In this document: piece after piece, positions 17,695-29,868 of the stretch | Layout: each line of letters opens with the position of its first letter | Numbering within the stretch: position 1 is the stretch's first letter | NCBI GenBank assembly: GCA_903960135.1 | Contig: CAJBZP010000087.1 | Location: 1-59,154 of the forward strand | Length of the DNA: 59,154 nt | Direction of reading: 5' to 3' | Source of the DNA: an uncultured Actinomycetes bacterium | GTDB taxonomy: Bacteria; Actinomycetota; Actinomycetes; S36-B12 | Position numbers and translations under genes: made by a program | The notes under the pieces: generated by a model | Database searches by the model: none | Seen by the model: the letters and a program-made list of their open reading frames with translations, nothing else | Told to the model about the DNA's origin: nothing

Positions 17695-18204
17695 ATGAAG
17701 TTTTGGCGCCCGGTATTGATATTGGGCATAGGCGCCCTAGCGCTGCTGACTTACCTCGGTCCGGCCGGTGCCCACTCACAGTTGCTTTCGTCCGACCCAA
17801 CTACTGGCTCAGTACTCGCCGCTGCACCCACTTCGGTGGTGCTCACATTCAATGAAGCGCTACTCGCGGAGACGGTCGCGATTGCCATCTCCGATAGCAG
17901 CGGAGCCGTTGTCAGCGGTACCGTCGCATCGGCGGTCGGCGCCGTCGTTACGATCCCCTGGCCCGCTGACTTAAGCCCAGACACCTATACGGTTTCCTAT
18001 CGGGTTGTGTCCGCGGACGGACATCCCGTGACCGGGTCAATTGACTTCGCCTACGCCAGCGCTTCGCCGACGAAAACTCCGGTTACGGCGGCGCCCGCAG
18101 CCCCTGAGCAACCTTCGAATTTCCCTATCGGTGTGGTTGGTTTGATACTCGCCCTCGCGGCCACGATCACCGTCATCATTTTGGCCAGACGCGGGCGTAG
18201 ATGA
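17695..18204 (+). CDS. copC: CopC-domain copper-binding protein with C-terminal membrane anchor
   Basis: A 169 aa exported protein: signal peptide to about Ala26, then a mature N-terminus beginning with His27 (HSQLLSSDP), the classic Cu(II) ligand of CopC. A second His is in SADGHPVTGSIDF. A Thr/Pro-rich linker and a C-terminal helix (GVVGLILALAATITVIILA) tether it to the membrane. The stop overlaps the start of the CopD-CtaG gene (ATGA), so the two probably deliver copper together for cytochrome oxidase assembly or uptake. Confidence 0.93.
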   Translation: MKFWRPVLILGIGALALLTYLGPAGAHSQLLSSDPTTGSVLAAAPTSVVLTFNEALLAETVAIAISDSSGAVVSGTVASAVGAVVTIPWPADLSPDTYTVSYRVVSADGHPVTGSIDFAYASASPTKTPVTAAPAAPEQPSNFPIGVVGLILALAATITVIILARRGRR

Positions 18205-20225
18205 CTAGAACTACCCTGCAGCGAAGCACCACCCGCCCACCATTGGGTTTTGGTGCCATTGCCCTGCTCGCTACGTCCTTGGTGGTACTCGCGGTCAGTG
18301 CCCTCGGCGTATCCCTAGTCGTTGCCGGCGGCGGCTACGAACCGCCGAGTGTTGGGCTACCTGATCCTGGCCCGCTGGTGGTCTGGGGTGTCCCGATACT
18401 TCGCCTGCTAACCGACATCGCCGCACTAGCGACTATCGGGTGGCTGCTAGCCGCCAGCATCTTGGACCCGACCGGCAAAGATGGGGTGATCTCACGCGTT
18501 GGCCGCGTTGATGCCCTCCGCGCATCAATAGCTGCACTGATCTGGTCCGTGCTGGCCCTCGTTCAAATGTTTTTTGTACTTGCGAATGTCCTCGGTATCA
18601 CACTTAGCCAGGCTTTTGATCCGGCCGTCTTCGCGACCTATGCCAGCGATATCCCTGCCACCCGCGCCCTAATGGTCATGGCGCTGTTGGCTTTCGTCGT
18701 CGCTTTCGGCGCCTTTGTTACTTCGACCATCGGCGCTGAAGCCGGTTGGCTGCTCGTTGCCTTGGTCGCTGTTTCGCTGCCGGTCCTGGGCGGGCACGGT
18801 TCTGGCCTTGGCGACCACGCACTCGCCATCACCGCCGGTGTTGCGCACGTACTCGCCGCCGTGATTTGGATCGGCGGCCTGATGGCACTCGCCCTGCACG
18901 CTGTTAGGCGCGATGGTTCAGTGCAACGATCACTGCAGAGATTCTCGACAATCGCTCTAGTCGCGATCGTCCTACTAGCTGTTAGCGGGATCGCTAATGC
19001 ATACACAAGAATTGACTCAATCGGTCAACTGTTCACAACTGGCTACGGTCAAGTTGTCCTCGCGAAAGCTCTGTTAATAGTTGGCCTTGGTCTTATTGGT
19101 TACCTGATGCGCCGACGAGTCATTGCCGGGGCGAGCAAGGCGTCTGGGGTTTCGATATTTGCCCGGATTGCCGCACTTGAGCTGACGATCATGGTCGTTT
19201 CCGTTGCCTTGGGCGTGAGCCTCGCATCGAGTGCACCGCCGCGACTACAGACCGGCTTTAACTCTTTTGGTGAGACCCTGCTCGGATTCGCCTACCCACC
19301 ACCTCCCACCGTGTTGACCGTTGGCCTGGGCTTTCGACTCGAACCACTGTTCTTGACTTTGGGGATCGTTGGAGCGGCGCTTTATTGCATTGGCGTTGCT
19401 CGCCTGCGAGCCCGCGGCGACAAGTGGCCATGGGGTCGCCTTGTCGCGTGGCTGCTTGGCATCGGCATCATGATTTGGTGCACCAACGCGGGCATTGCCA
19501 CCTATTCGCAGGTCTCGGTGGGACTGCACATGTTCCAGCACATGACCATGACGATGCTGGCACCGATCATGCTGGTACTCGGTGCACCAGCCACCCTCGC
19601 ATTGCGGGCACTAAAACCCTCCCACGGTACCGAGCGAGGTCCGCGCGAGTGGCTTATGTGGTTCCTCCACAGTTGGATCACCCGCATTCTCACTAATCCG
19701 TTCTATGTGTTTTTTATCTACGTACTTGGCCTTTACGGCCTCTACATGACGCCACTATTCGGCTGGCTCATGGGCAGTCACGCCGGGCACGTCTTCATGC
19801 AACTTCACTTCCTCGCAGCCGGATATCTTTTCTACTGGGTACTCATCGGCATTGACCCGCGGCCTAAACCACTCCCGTATTGGGGTCGCTTATTAATGTT
19901 GATGCTGGCCTTGTCGGTGCATGGTTTCTTTGCGGTCGCGATGATGATGTCTTCGACCCCGCTGGCCACCGAGTGGTACGGGGTGGTCCAACCAGATTGG
20001 ATAGTTGACCCCCTCCGCGACACCTTGATCGGGGCCCAAGTGGCCTGGGGGTTGTCTGAGGTGCCGACACTGATCGTCCTGATTGCCATAGCCGTCCAAT
20101 GGTCCCGAAGCGACGACCGAGAGGCCAAGAGATCCGATCGCCAGGCCGATCGGGACGGCGACGCGGAGTTAAATGAATACAACGAGCGCTTTGCACGCTT
20201 GGCAGGGCAGGACAAACAGGGCTAA
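18201..20225 (+). CDS. CopD - CtaG (caa3-type) fusion membrane protein
   Basis: This 674 aa protein joins two membrane domains. Residues ~1-340 are CopD-like, with conserved His in HGSGLGDHALAITAGVAHVLA and WIGGLMALALH. Residues ~380-640 are a CtaG/caa3 cytochrome oxidase assembly domain, with HMFQHMTMTMLAPIMLVLGAP, SHAGHVFMQLHFLAAGYLF and a typical IDPRPKPLPYWGRL loop. A charged, probably cytosolic tail follows. Such fusions are known in actinobacteria. Coupling to copC by ATGA supports a role in copper import or delivery to the CuB/CuA sites. Confidence 0.92.
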   Translation: MTRTTLQRSTTRPPLGFGAIALLATSLVVLAVSALGVSLVVAGGGYEPPSVGLPDPGPLVVWGVPILRLLTDIAALATIGWLLAASILDPTGKDGVISRVGRVDALRASIAALIWSVLALVQMFFVLANVLGITLSQAFDPAVFATYASDIPATRALMVMALLAFVVAFGAFVTSTIGAEAGWLLVALVAVSLPVLGGHGSGLGDHALAITAGVAHVLAAVIWIGGLMALALHAVRRDGSVQRSLQRFSTIALVAIVLLAVSGIANAYTRIDSIGQLFTTGYGQVVLAKALLIVGLGLIGYLMRRRVIAGASKASGVSIFARIAALELTIMVVSVALGVSLASSAPPRLQTGFNSFGETLLGFAYPPPPTVLTVGLGFRLEPLFLTLGIVGAALYCIGVARLRARGDKWPWGRLVAWLLGIGIMIWCTNAGIATYSQVSVGLHMFQHMTMTMLAPIMLVLGAPATLALRALKPSHGTERGPREWLMWFLHSWITRILTNPFYVFFIYVLGLYGLYMTPLFGWLMGSHAGHVFMQLHFLAAGYLFYWVLIGIDPRPKPLPYWGRLLMLMLALSVHGFFAVAMMMSSTPLATEWYGVVQPDWIVDPLRDTLIGAQVAWGLSEVPTLIVLIAIAVQWSRSDDREAKRSDRQADRDGDAELNEYNERFARLAGQDKQG

Positions 20226-20234
20226 TCTGCACGG

Positions 20235-20990
20235 ATGCGCCGGCTTCTCATCACCACGATTGCACTCTTGGTGGTAGTCAGCCCGCACGCCAATGCTGCG
20301 CAACCAAGTGCACCGGAGTGGTTTCCGACGCAGTTGGCACACGTCGAGGGCTCCGATCAGGTGATCGTTGTCACCGCACCCAGGTGGACTTCGACCTCGG
20401 GCACACTGCGCGCGTTCGAACGTTCGACCACCGGAAATTGGGTGCAAGTTCTTGATGCGACTCCTGCCTTATTGGGCTATGGCGGGTTGGTGATCGCAGC
20501 AGATCGCAAGCAAGGTACCGGTAAGACACCAGCGGGTACCTTCGCTATCGAGACGGCATTCGGCCGGCTCGCAAACCCTGGCACGGCATTGCCCTACACC
20601 GAATTTGATCGCGGTGATGCGTGGACGTATGACCCAAAGCATCCAGCTACCTACAATCTTTTCCAAGATGCAGACGTGAGCTGGGATGGATACGGCAACT
20701 ATGTCGAACGACTTTGGCAATATGGGATGCAATACAACTATGTGGCTGTACTTGACTTCAATCTGCCCAAGGGGCCGGTAACGGTTGGTGGCAATGGGAT
20801 TCGTCGAACTTCACCGCCGGCCGACATCCGTCGCGGCGGCGGCATCTTCTTGCACGTGAGTAATGGCGATAAGACCGCCGGCTGTGTCGCGATCGCTGAA
20901 CAGCGGCTGGCTCAGATCATGAAGTGGTTAGACCCAGCAAAAAAGCCAATCATAGTTATCGGCACGATCGCCACTATCAAACAGATGTAG
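20235..20990 (+). CDS. Secreted YkuD-type L,D-transpeptidase family protein
   Basis: A 251 aa protein with a signal peptide (cleavage near NANA/AQPSA) and a YkuD-type catalytic domain. The active-site segment is GGGIFLHVSNGDKTAGCVAI with His before and nucleophilic Cys217. It lacks the Ig-like domains of mycobacterial Ldt enzymes and looks more like the compact DUF-type YkuD proteins (TGKTPAGTFAI is also typical). It would make or edit 3-3 cross-links or attach proteins to peptidoglycan; substrate unknown. It follows the CopD-CtaG gene by 9 bp, so it may be read through from it. Confidence 0.88.
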   Translation: MRRLLITTIALLVVVSPHANAAQPSAPEWFPTQLAHVEGSDQVIVVTAPRWTSTSGTLRAFERSTTGNWVQVLDATPALLGYGGLVIAADRKQGTGKTPAGTFAIETAFGRLANPGTALPYTEFDRGDAWTYDPKHPATYNLFQDADVSWDGYGNYVERLWQYGMQYNYVAVLDFNLPKGPVTVGGNGIRRTSPPADIRRGGGIFLHVSNGDKTAGCVAIAEQRLAQIMKWLDPAKKPIIVIGTIATIKQM

Positions 20991-21017
20991 CAGTCAGCAA
21001 AAAGATGCAGCAGCCGG

Positions 21018-21800
21018 CTAACGCAACCTGATGTCACGGAGTACCGGGAACTGTGACCGCCAGGCCTTGGGAGTCTCGGGGTCGATTTCGACGTAGATGA
21101 TTTCCTCATCGCCACCACCCCTGGCGACCACCGCACCTTTGGGGTCAATGACACAGGAGTGGCCACCAAGGGTGGTGCCCGGCTGGTCGCCAACTTCATT
21201 GCATGCAATTAGCCAAGCCTGGTTTTCAATTGCCCTGGCTTGGGTCAGCACATCCCAATGCTCTATCCGCGGGGTGGGCCAGCCTGAGGTAACAACAAAT
21301 GCGGTCGCACCGCCTTCGGTCAATGCCCTGAAGAGCTCGGGGAAGCGAAGGTCGTAGCAAGTAGCCAGGCCGGTCGGACCAAGTGGGGTGTCAACGACAA
21401 CTAGTTCAGAACCGGCACTCATCAAAGTCGTCTCACCACCCTCGAAACCAAATAAGTGAATCTTTCGATAGGTGGCGCGGAGATCACCCTCGGGCGAGAA
21501 AAGCACACTGGTATTGAAGTAAGAGCCATCAGCTTCCTCGCAAAAAGAGCCCCCATGCAGCCAAATCGCGTGTTGTTTGGCCAAGGCACCCAGATCGGTG
21601 ATGAGCGGGCCGTCGATCACCTGTGCGTGCTCACGGGCCGCCTCGATGTCAAACGCGCCCACATGCCACAACTCAGGAAGCACGACGAATTGTGCTTTGG
21701 CTGCCGCTTTTGCGACCAGACCTAGAGCCCTAGTGACCCGCTGGTAAACCGGGTCGGCCGAAGTACAGTTCAATTGGATTAGGGCTACTGTGACGCTCAC
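21018..21800 (-). CDS. Carbon-nitrogen hydrolase (nitrilase-superfamily amidase)
   Basis: A 260 aa protein (from GTG 21800; the track's GTG 21827 adds nine residues without a ribosome binding site). It has the Glu-Lys-Cys triad context of the superfamily: FVVLPELW (Glu), TYRKIHLFGFEGGE (Lys) and GLATCYDLRFPELFR (Cys). It is closest in feel to the omega-amidase/NIT2-like or NLP/P60-unrelated C-N hydrolases; the substrate cannot be told from sequence. It converges on the L,D-transpeptidase gene and is divergent from the mycothiol-type gene. Confidence 0.92.
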   Translation of the reverse strand: MSVTVALIQLNCTSADPVYQRVTRALGLVAKAAAKAQFVVLPELWHVGAFDIEAAREHAQVIDGPLITDLGALAKQHAIWLHGGSFCEEADGSYFNTSVLFSPEGDLRATYRKIHLFGFEGGETTLMSAGSELVVVDTPLGPTGLATCYDLRFPELFRALTEGGATAFVVTSGWPTPRIEHWDVLTQARAIENQAWLIACNEVGDQPGTTLGGHSCVIDPKGAVVARGGGDEEIIYVEIDPETPKAWRSQFPVLRDIRLR

Positions 21801-21857
21801 GAGGAAAACCTTAGCGGCGAAGATCACTTTCGGGGCCTACCACCGGATTGGAGCCAA

Positions 21858-22682
21858 GTGCAGGACACTTTCACAAAAGCCGACCTAGTCAAGGCATCAT
21901 TAGACGCTTTGACTCAGGTAGCCGACCTAGTAGCCCCGCTTACGGCAGCCCAGTGGGAATCCCCAACCCCATGCCCGGGGTGGCGGGTGTCCGATGTTGT
22001 TGCTCACCTGGCGGATTTTGAGTCGTTCCTGAGCGGTAACCCACGAGCCACCGCTGAGCCGGACTGGACAACTACGCCGCACGTGGCTAGCGAGGCCGGA
22101 AAATTCATCGAACTCGGAGTTGAAGCCCGGCGCGGGGCTACTCAAAGTGATCAAGTTGCCGAGTTGCTTAACCTCATCGAACTGCGCCGCACGATCCTGA
22201 CCGCTGACACCAGTGAGTTATCAAGTCAGGTGCGCGGGCCCTTCGGGGCACCGATAACCCTAGAACGGGCCTTGACTATGCGGGCGTTCGATACCTGGGT
22301 TCACGAGCAAGATATTCGCGACGCGGTGGATCAACCCGGTGGTTGGACGGGGCTCCCGTTCGAGGTGGCACTAAGTGTTTTGATCAGCGCCCTTCCTGTC
22401 GTCTGGGGCAAGAATTCGAAGCCCCCCGTCGGGGCTGTCCTCAATTTGGGCATCAGTGACCTAGCAAGTGAGGTATTCATTCGCCTCGATGATGACGGCC
22501 GCGCGCGTTTTATTTCCAAGGCAGAGCCCACTGTTCAACTATCGATCTCGGTCACGGACCTTGTGCATCGAATGTGTGGACGAGTTAGCGCCGATGACCC
22601 CGACTTTATCTCGAGAATTGAAGTTAGTGGGCCGGATGACTTAGTTCAGCGCCTGATAGGCGGCATGGTTATTACTCCGTAG
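21858..22682 (+). CDS. Mycothiol-dependent maleylpyruvate-isomerase-fold protein (TIGR03083 type)
   Basis: A 274 aa DinB-like protein. The N-terminal bundle has LTAAQWESPTPCPGWRVSDVVAHL, the hallmark of the mycothiol maleylpyruvate isomerase family, with His51 as a metal ligand. A second signature is MRAFDTWVHEQDIRDA. A C-terminal SCP2-like domain probably follows (DLVHRMCGRVSADDP). Enzymes of this fold use mycothiol, the thiol typical of Actinobacteria; the specific reaction is unknown. Its 3' end overlaps the end of the convergent bkdC gene by 11 bp. GTG start with GGAG upstream. Confidence 0.9.
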   Translation: MQDTFTKADLVKASLDALTQVADLVAPLTAAQWESPTPCPGWRVSDVVAHLADFESFLSGNPRATAEPDWTTTPHVASEAGKFIELGVEARRGATQSDQVAELLNLIELRRTILTADTSELSSQVRGPFGAPITLERALTMRAFDTWVHEQDIRDAVDQPGGWTGLPFEVALSVLISALPVVWGKNSKPPVGAVLNLGISDLASEVFIRLDDDGRARFISKAEPTVQLSISVTDLVHRMCGRVSADDPDFISRIEVSGPDDLVQRLIGGMVITP

Positions 22683-23910
22683 CGTGCGCCAGCACCATTT
22701 CAACTGCTGGATCAGTCAGGAAATTGGCCATACTCACCAATGCCCTTGAGCCAAGTGCGCCGTCGATTACTCGATGATCAAAGGACAAGGACAGTTGCAT
22801 GATGGGGCGTACCACTATCGCCCCGTCAACAACCCATGGTCGATCAAGAATTCGGCCAATCGCCAAAATGGCGGACTCGCCTGGATTGATGATCGGGGTG
22901 CCGCCATCAACTCCAAAGACTCCTACGTTGGTGATGGTGATCGTGCCGCCGGTTAAATCGGCCGGCGTGCTGCGCCCCGCCCGTGCAGCCTCGATCAGGG
23001 TATGGATACTTCGTGCGAGTTGAGGTAACTGCATCGAGCCCGCCGCCTTAACCGATGGCACCAGCAGTCCGCGGGGGGTGTCAGCAGCGATCCCAAGATG
23101 AACCTCGCTATGGGTGACAATTTCGGCGCCCTGCGGTGACTCGATCCAGGTCGAATTAATCCGCGGGTATTGCTTGACCGCGTGAATTACCGCGGCGGCG
23201 GCGATAGTCAATGGCGTGACTCTGATGCCTTCGTAAGCCCCGTTGGCGCGCAACTTGGTAACCAAGTCAAGGGTCCGTGAAACATCAACCTCAACCCATT
23301 CGGTTACATGTGGTGCCGTGAATGCTGAGCGCACCATCGCGTCTGCCATGGCGCGCTGTACCCCACGCACCGGTTGGCGAACATCGCGCCCGGTCGACGC
23401 CGCTACTTGCCCGGCAGCCTGACCGGTGGGAGCGGTGCCCAGTACATCGGCACGGGTGATCACCCCGTCGGCACCGGTTGGTGTCACCGAGTCCAGCCGC
23501 ACGCCGAGCTCCTTCGCCAACTTGCGAACAAGTGGCTTGGTTCGGGTCGCGCTGGTAGGTGTGCGTTCTTGCCGGCTCGCCGGCTTTCGCGGCCGGCGGT
23601 GCGCCTCGTGGTCAGTTTTCACGCCGTAGCCGACCAGAACCGGCTCCCGATCATCGGCCTTGGCTGTTACCAAGATAGTGACAATCGGGGAACCAACGGG
23701 CACGATTTCACCCTCGGGAACATGAAGTGCTTCTATTGAACCGGCATACGGGCAGGGGAGTTCAACAACCGCCTTCGCGGTCTCAATTTCCACGATTATT
23801 TGGTTAACCGAAACACTGTCGCCGGGACGAACCCGCCACTTGACGATTTCGGCCTCGGTTAGGCCTTCACCTACGTCGGGCAGGTGGAATACCTGCTGCT
23901 GTTCCGCCAT
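22672..23910 (-). CDS. bkdC: Branched-chain 2-oxo acid dehydrogenase E2 (dihydrolipoamide acyltransferase)
   Basis: A 412 aa E2 with one N-terminal lipoyl domain (lipoylated Lys in VEIETAKAVVELP), a Pro/Arg-rich linker, a peripheral subunit-binding domain (KPLVRKLAKELGVRLDSVTPT) and the C-terminal catalytic acyltransferase domain ending with SFDHRVIDGALGSR (catalytic His and Asp). It forms the core that transfers acyl groups to CoA. It is the last gene of bkdA-bkdB-bkdC, with one base between the bkdB stop and this ATG. The single lipoyl domain and E1 type favour a branched-chain substrate over pyruvate. Confidence 0.94.
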   Translation of the reverse strand: MAEQQQVFHLPDVGEGLTEAEIVKWRVRPGDSVSVNQIIVEIETAKAVVELPCPYAGSIEALHVPEGEIVPVGSPIVTILVTAKADDREPVLVGYGVKTDHEAHRRPRKPASRQERTPTSATRTKPLVRKLAKELGVRLDSVTPTGADGVITRADVLGTAPTGQAAGQVAASTGRDVRQPVRGVQRAMADAMVRSAFTAPHVTEWVEVDVSRTLDLVTKLRANGAYEGIRVTPLTIAAAAVIHAVKQYPRINSTWIESPQGAEIVTHSEVHLGIAADTPRGLLVPSVKAAGSMQLPQLARSIHTLIEAARAGRSTPADLTGGTITITNVGVFGVDGGTPIINPGESAILAIGRILDRPWVVDGAIVVRPIMQLSLSFDHRVIDGALGSRALVSMANFLTDPAVEMVLAHATE

Positions 23911-23911
23911 C

Positions 23912-24898
23912 TCAGTACCTCATCACTCGTTCAGCAGCATCGAGCACTCGATCGAGATCCGGCAGGAAATGCTCCTCGATTCGACTTGCCGGATAAGGCA
24001 CATCGAATCCCGCGACCCTAGTAACCGGCGCTTCGAGTTCATAGAAGCACTTTTCGCCAATACGTGCTGCAATTTCGGCCCCTACCCCACCACTTAGTGC
24101 AGCTTCATGGACGACAACAAGTCGACTTGTGCGCTGGACCGATGCAACGAGGGTTTCGTAGTCAATCGGTGAGAGAGCTTGCAAATCGACAACCTCGAGT
24201 GAGATGTTGGTGGCGACGGCCGCAGCCTCGAGGCAGGTACGCACCATCGGGCCGTAACAGGCCACCGTGACGTCACTTCCAGCCTTAACAATTCGCGCCC
24301 GCCATGGATCAGCTACCGCTCCTAGGTCAAGGGCGGATTGGGATTCATCAACTTCGCCCTTGTCCCAGTACCGCCGCTTTGGCTCGAAGTAGATGACCGG
24401 GTCGTTGCAGGTGATCGCCTGTTGGATGGTGAGGTATGCCGACTGTGGATCCGAGGGCGTTAGAACTCGAAGCCCAGCGGTGTGAGCAAAGTACGCCTCC
24501 GGTGACTCACTGTGATGTTCGACGGCGCCGATCCCGCCACCATACGGGATTCGAATAGTGATCGGCATTGCTACCGCACCATCCATTCGCCGATGGAACT
24601 TGGCAACCTGCGAAACAATTTGATCAAACCCTGGATAAACAAAACCATCGAATTGAATCTCAAGGACTGGGCGATACCCGCGCATAGCCAGCCCGACCGC
24701 AGTGCCGACTATTCCGCTTTCAGCAAGTGGCGCATCCAATACTCGGTGCTCACCAAAATCCTTCTGCAATCCGTCGGTTACCCGGAATACCCCACCTAAC
24801 CGGCCGATGTCTTCACCGAACAAAAGCACCTTGGGATCGCGTTCCATTGCCTTGCGTAGGCCGGCATTTATCGCCTTCACCATCGTCAGGTTTGTCAT
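23912..24898 (-). CDS. bkdB: 2-oxo acid dehydrogenase E1 beta subunit
   Basis: A 328 aa transketolase-like beta subunit. Typical sequence: LLFGEDIGRLGGVFRVT, LDAPLAESGIVGTAVGLA and RIPYGGGIGAVEHHSESPEAYF. The C-terminal half holds the transketolase C domain (ALSPIDYETLVASVQ, VVVHEAALSGGVGAEIA). With the alpha subunit it decarboxylates branched-chain 2-oxo acids using TPP. It sits three bases after the bkdA stop. Confidence 0.94.
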   Translation of the reverse strand: MTNLTMVKAINAGLRKAMERDPKVLLFGEDIGRLGGVFRVTDGLQKDFGEHRVLDAPLAESGIVGTAVGLAMRGYRPVLEIQFDGFVYPGFDQIVSQVAKFHRRMDGAVAMPITIRIPYGGGIGAVEHHSESPEAYFAHTAGLRVLTPSDPQSAYLTIQQAITCNDPVIYFEPKRRYWDKGEVDESQSALDLGAVADPWRARIVKAGSDVTVACYGPMVRTCLEAAAVATNISLEVVDLQALSPIDYETLVASVQRTSRLVVVHEAALSGGVGAEIAARIGEKCFYELEAPVTRVAGFDVPYPASRIEEHFLPDLDRVLDAAERVMRY

Positions 24899-24901
24899 TG
24901 G

Positions 24902-25981
24902 CTAACCCACCGCATCTTCAAAGGAGGCTAGGTACTCCAACATTTCAGCACGCTGTTCATCCATGCGCGGGTGCTGCTCTGAATAGACATCATCAAACAT
25001 CGATGCAGGTGTCGGGGGCACCATCGCACGGACACCCTCACGAATTTGCTCGGCTAGCTCTTCGCCTTCGTGCTCGATCTGATCGAAGTAGGAGCGATCA
25101 GCGATCCCTTGGCGTGCTAGGTGAACTTTCAATCGCTCGATTGGGTCCCGCAGTCGCCAGGTCTCGAGTTCACCCGCGAGCCGGTATCGCGTCGGATCAT
25201 CCGATGTCGTGTGGGCGCCCATGCGGTAGGTGTAAGCCTCGATCAGAGTTGGTCCGTTACCCGTACGCGCTCTTTCAAGTGCAACTTTGGTCACCGCCAT
25301 AACCGCCAGCACATCATTGCCATCAACCTGCACACCTGGGAAACCAAAACCTGCCGCACGTTCGAAAATCTGCACGTTGCTTTGCCGGTCACGCGGCTGT
25401 GAAATCGCCCATTGGTTGTTCTGGCAGAAGAAAACTACTGGCGCTGAGAAGGAAGCTGCAAAGACAAATGCCTCGTTCACATCGCCTTGCGCTGTTGCCC
25501 CGTCACCAAAATAAGTGACGGCAACGTCCTCGGCGCCGTCAAATGCAATACCCATCGCATAACCGACTCCATGTAGGACCTGTGCACCGATGACTATTGA
25601 ATACGGCCCGCACTTATGCGCGTTCGGATCCCAGCCGCCGTTACTCACTCCACGAAACATCGCGAGCATGTCAAGTGCTGCTACCCCTCGACACCAGGTC
25701 ACCCCGTGCTCACGGAATGTGGGAAAAGCAAAATCGTTGGGTGCCATGGCGCGGGCTGAACCCACCTGCGCGGCCTCTTGCCCAAGGCAGGGCGCCCATA
25801 AACCTAATTCACCTTGGCGTTGCAGCGCCGTCGCCTCGGTGTCGATCCGTCGCACCAAGACCATGTCGCGATAAAGGCCCCTGAGCTCAGCGTCCGTTAA
25901 GTTGATGTCGTATTGGGGATGCGCGACCCGCTGGCCCTCCGGGGTCAGCAATTGGACGGCGCTCACTCGTTCGTCAACCAT
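24902..25981 (-). CDS. bkdA: 2-oxo acid dehydrogenase E1 alpha subunit
   Basis: From ATG 25981 (GGAGGA immediately upstream) the protein is 359 aa; the track ORF adds 15 implausible residues. The TPP-binding motif runs from GDGATAQGDVNEAF to FFCQNN. The phosphorylation-loop region YRMGAHTTSDDPTRYR is conserved as in BCKDH and actinobacterial E1 alpha. It is first in the bkdABC operon and divergent from an Lrp/AsnC regulator with a palindromic operator in between. Confidence 0.94.
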   Translation of the reverse strand: MVDERVSAVQLLTPEGQRVAHPQYDINLTDAELRGLYRDMVLVRRIDTEATALQRQGELGLWAPCLGQEAAQVGSARAMAPNDFAFPTFREHGVTWCRGVAALDMLAMFRGVSNGGWDPNAHKCGPYSIVIGAQVLHGVGYAMGIAFDGAEDVAVTYFGDGATAQGDVNEAFVFAASFSAPVVFFCQNNQWAISQPRDRQSNVQIFERAAGFGFPGVQVDGNDVLAVMAVTKVALERARTGNGPTLIEAYTYRMGAHTTSDDPTRYRLAGELETWRLRDPIERLKVHLARQGIADRSYFDQIEHEGEELAEQIREGVRAMVPPTPASMFDDVYSEQHPRMDEQRAEMLEYLASFEDAVG

Positions 25982-26061
25982 CAATCCTCCACGGCACATC
26001 CTTGCACCCGCCAGACCGGTGGCCAACAGTCACAGTTGGCGACGCTAAGCGCAAGATAAAA

Positions 26062-26127
26062 GCGTTAATAGTGTCAAAATCGCTGTTTTCAGCTAGTGTC
26101 GCCCTAGTTAAACGCATTAATAATGCG
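26062..26127. promoter_or_regulatory. Putative Lrp/AsnC operators between bkdA and its regulator
   Basis: At 26113-26127 is a perfect 7-1-7 inverted repeat, CGCATTA-A-TAATGCG. About 52 bp upstream a degenerate copy (AGCGTTAATAGTGTC) sits at about 26061-26075. A spacing of ~52 bp is close to five DNA turns, as expected for an Lrp-type octamer wrapping DNA. The repeat ends 17 bp before the regulator's TTG start and lies ~130 bp from bkdA, so it could serve autoregulation and control of bkdABC. The binding protein is inferred from position. Confidence 0.6.
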
Positions 26128-26144
26128 AAACGGGGTGGAATATC

Positions 26145-26600
26145 TTGATTAGCGCTCGCCCGGTCGATGAAGTTGACCGGCACATCATTTCGCTGCTGGT
26201 CGAAAATGGCCGGCGCAGCGTCCTTGATATTGCCGAGCGGGTCCAACTGACCCCGGCGCCGGTAAAACGCCGCATTGATCGACTAGAACGGCTCGGGGTA
26301 ATTGCTGGGTACACCACGGTGATTGATCAAAGTCGGCTGGACGGTGGCCTGGAGGCCTTCACTGAATTGCGGTTCGCCGGGAACACCGATGTTGATTCGA
26401 TTAAGAAAGCGGCAGCATCGCTGCCAGAGGTGATTGAGGTATTCACAGTGGCCGGTGACCCTGACGCCCTAATCCGTATCCGAGCCGACAACGTGCATCA
26501 TCTTCAGCAGGTGGTTGACGGTCTGCGCAAGCACGCCGAAGTGATCGGGACGAAGACACTAATAGTTCTCGAGGCATGGCGTCGCGATGGTTCAATTTAG
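26145..26600 (+). CDS. Lrp/AsnC-family transcriptional regulator (BkdR-like)
   Basis: A 151 aa regulator with an N-terminal winged HTH (RRSVLDIAERVQLTPAPVKRRI) and a C-terminal RAM ligand-binding domain (EVFTVAGDPDALIRIRADN). The start is TTG with GGTGGA five bases upstream. It is divergent from bkdABC, a common arrangement for branched-chain amino acid responsive BkdR-type regulators. It probably senses branched-chain amino acids or keto acids; that is inference. A DosR-like regulator follows 14 bp downstream on the same strand. Confidence 0.9.
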   Translation: MISARPVDEVDRHIISLLVENGRRSVLDIAERVQLTPAPVKRRIDRLERLGVIAGYTTVIDQSRLDGGLEAFTELRFAGNTDVDSIKKAAASLPEVIEVFTVAGDPDALIRIRADNVHHLQQVVDGLRKHAEVIGTKTLIVLEAWRRDGSI

Positions 26601-26614
26601 GGCACAATGCCAAC

Positions 26615-29864
<3,250 letters not shown>

Positions 29865-29868
<4 letters not shown>

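Noticed and set aside
20991-21017. Near repeat AGATGTAGCAGTC / AGATGCAGCAGCC after the L,D-transpeptidase
   Set aside because: Too short and imperfect to call a repeat or terminator.
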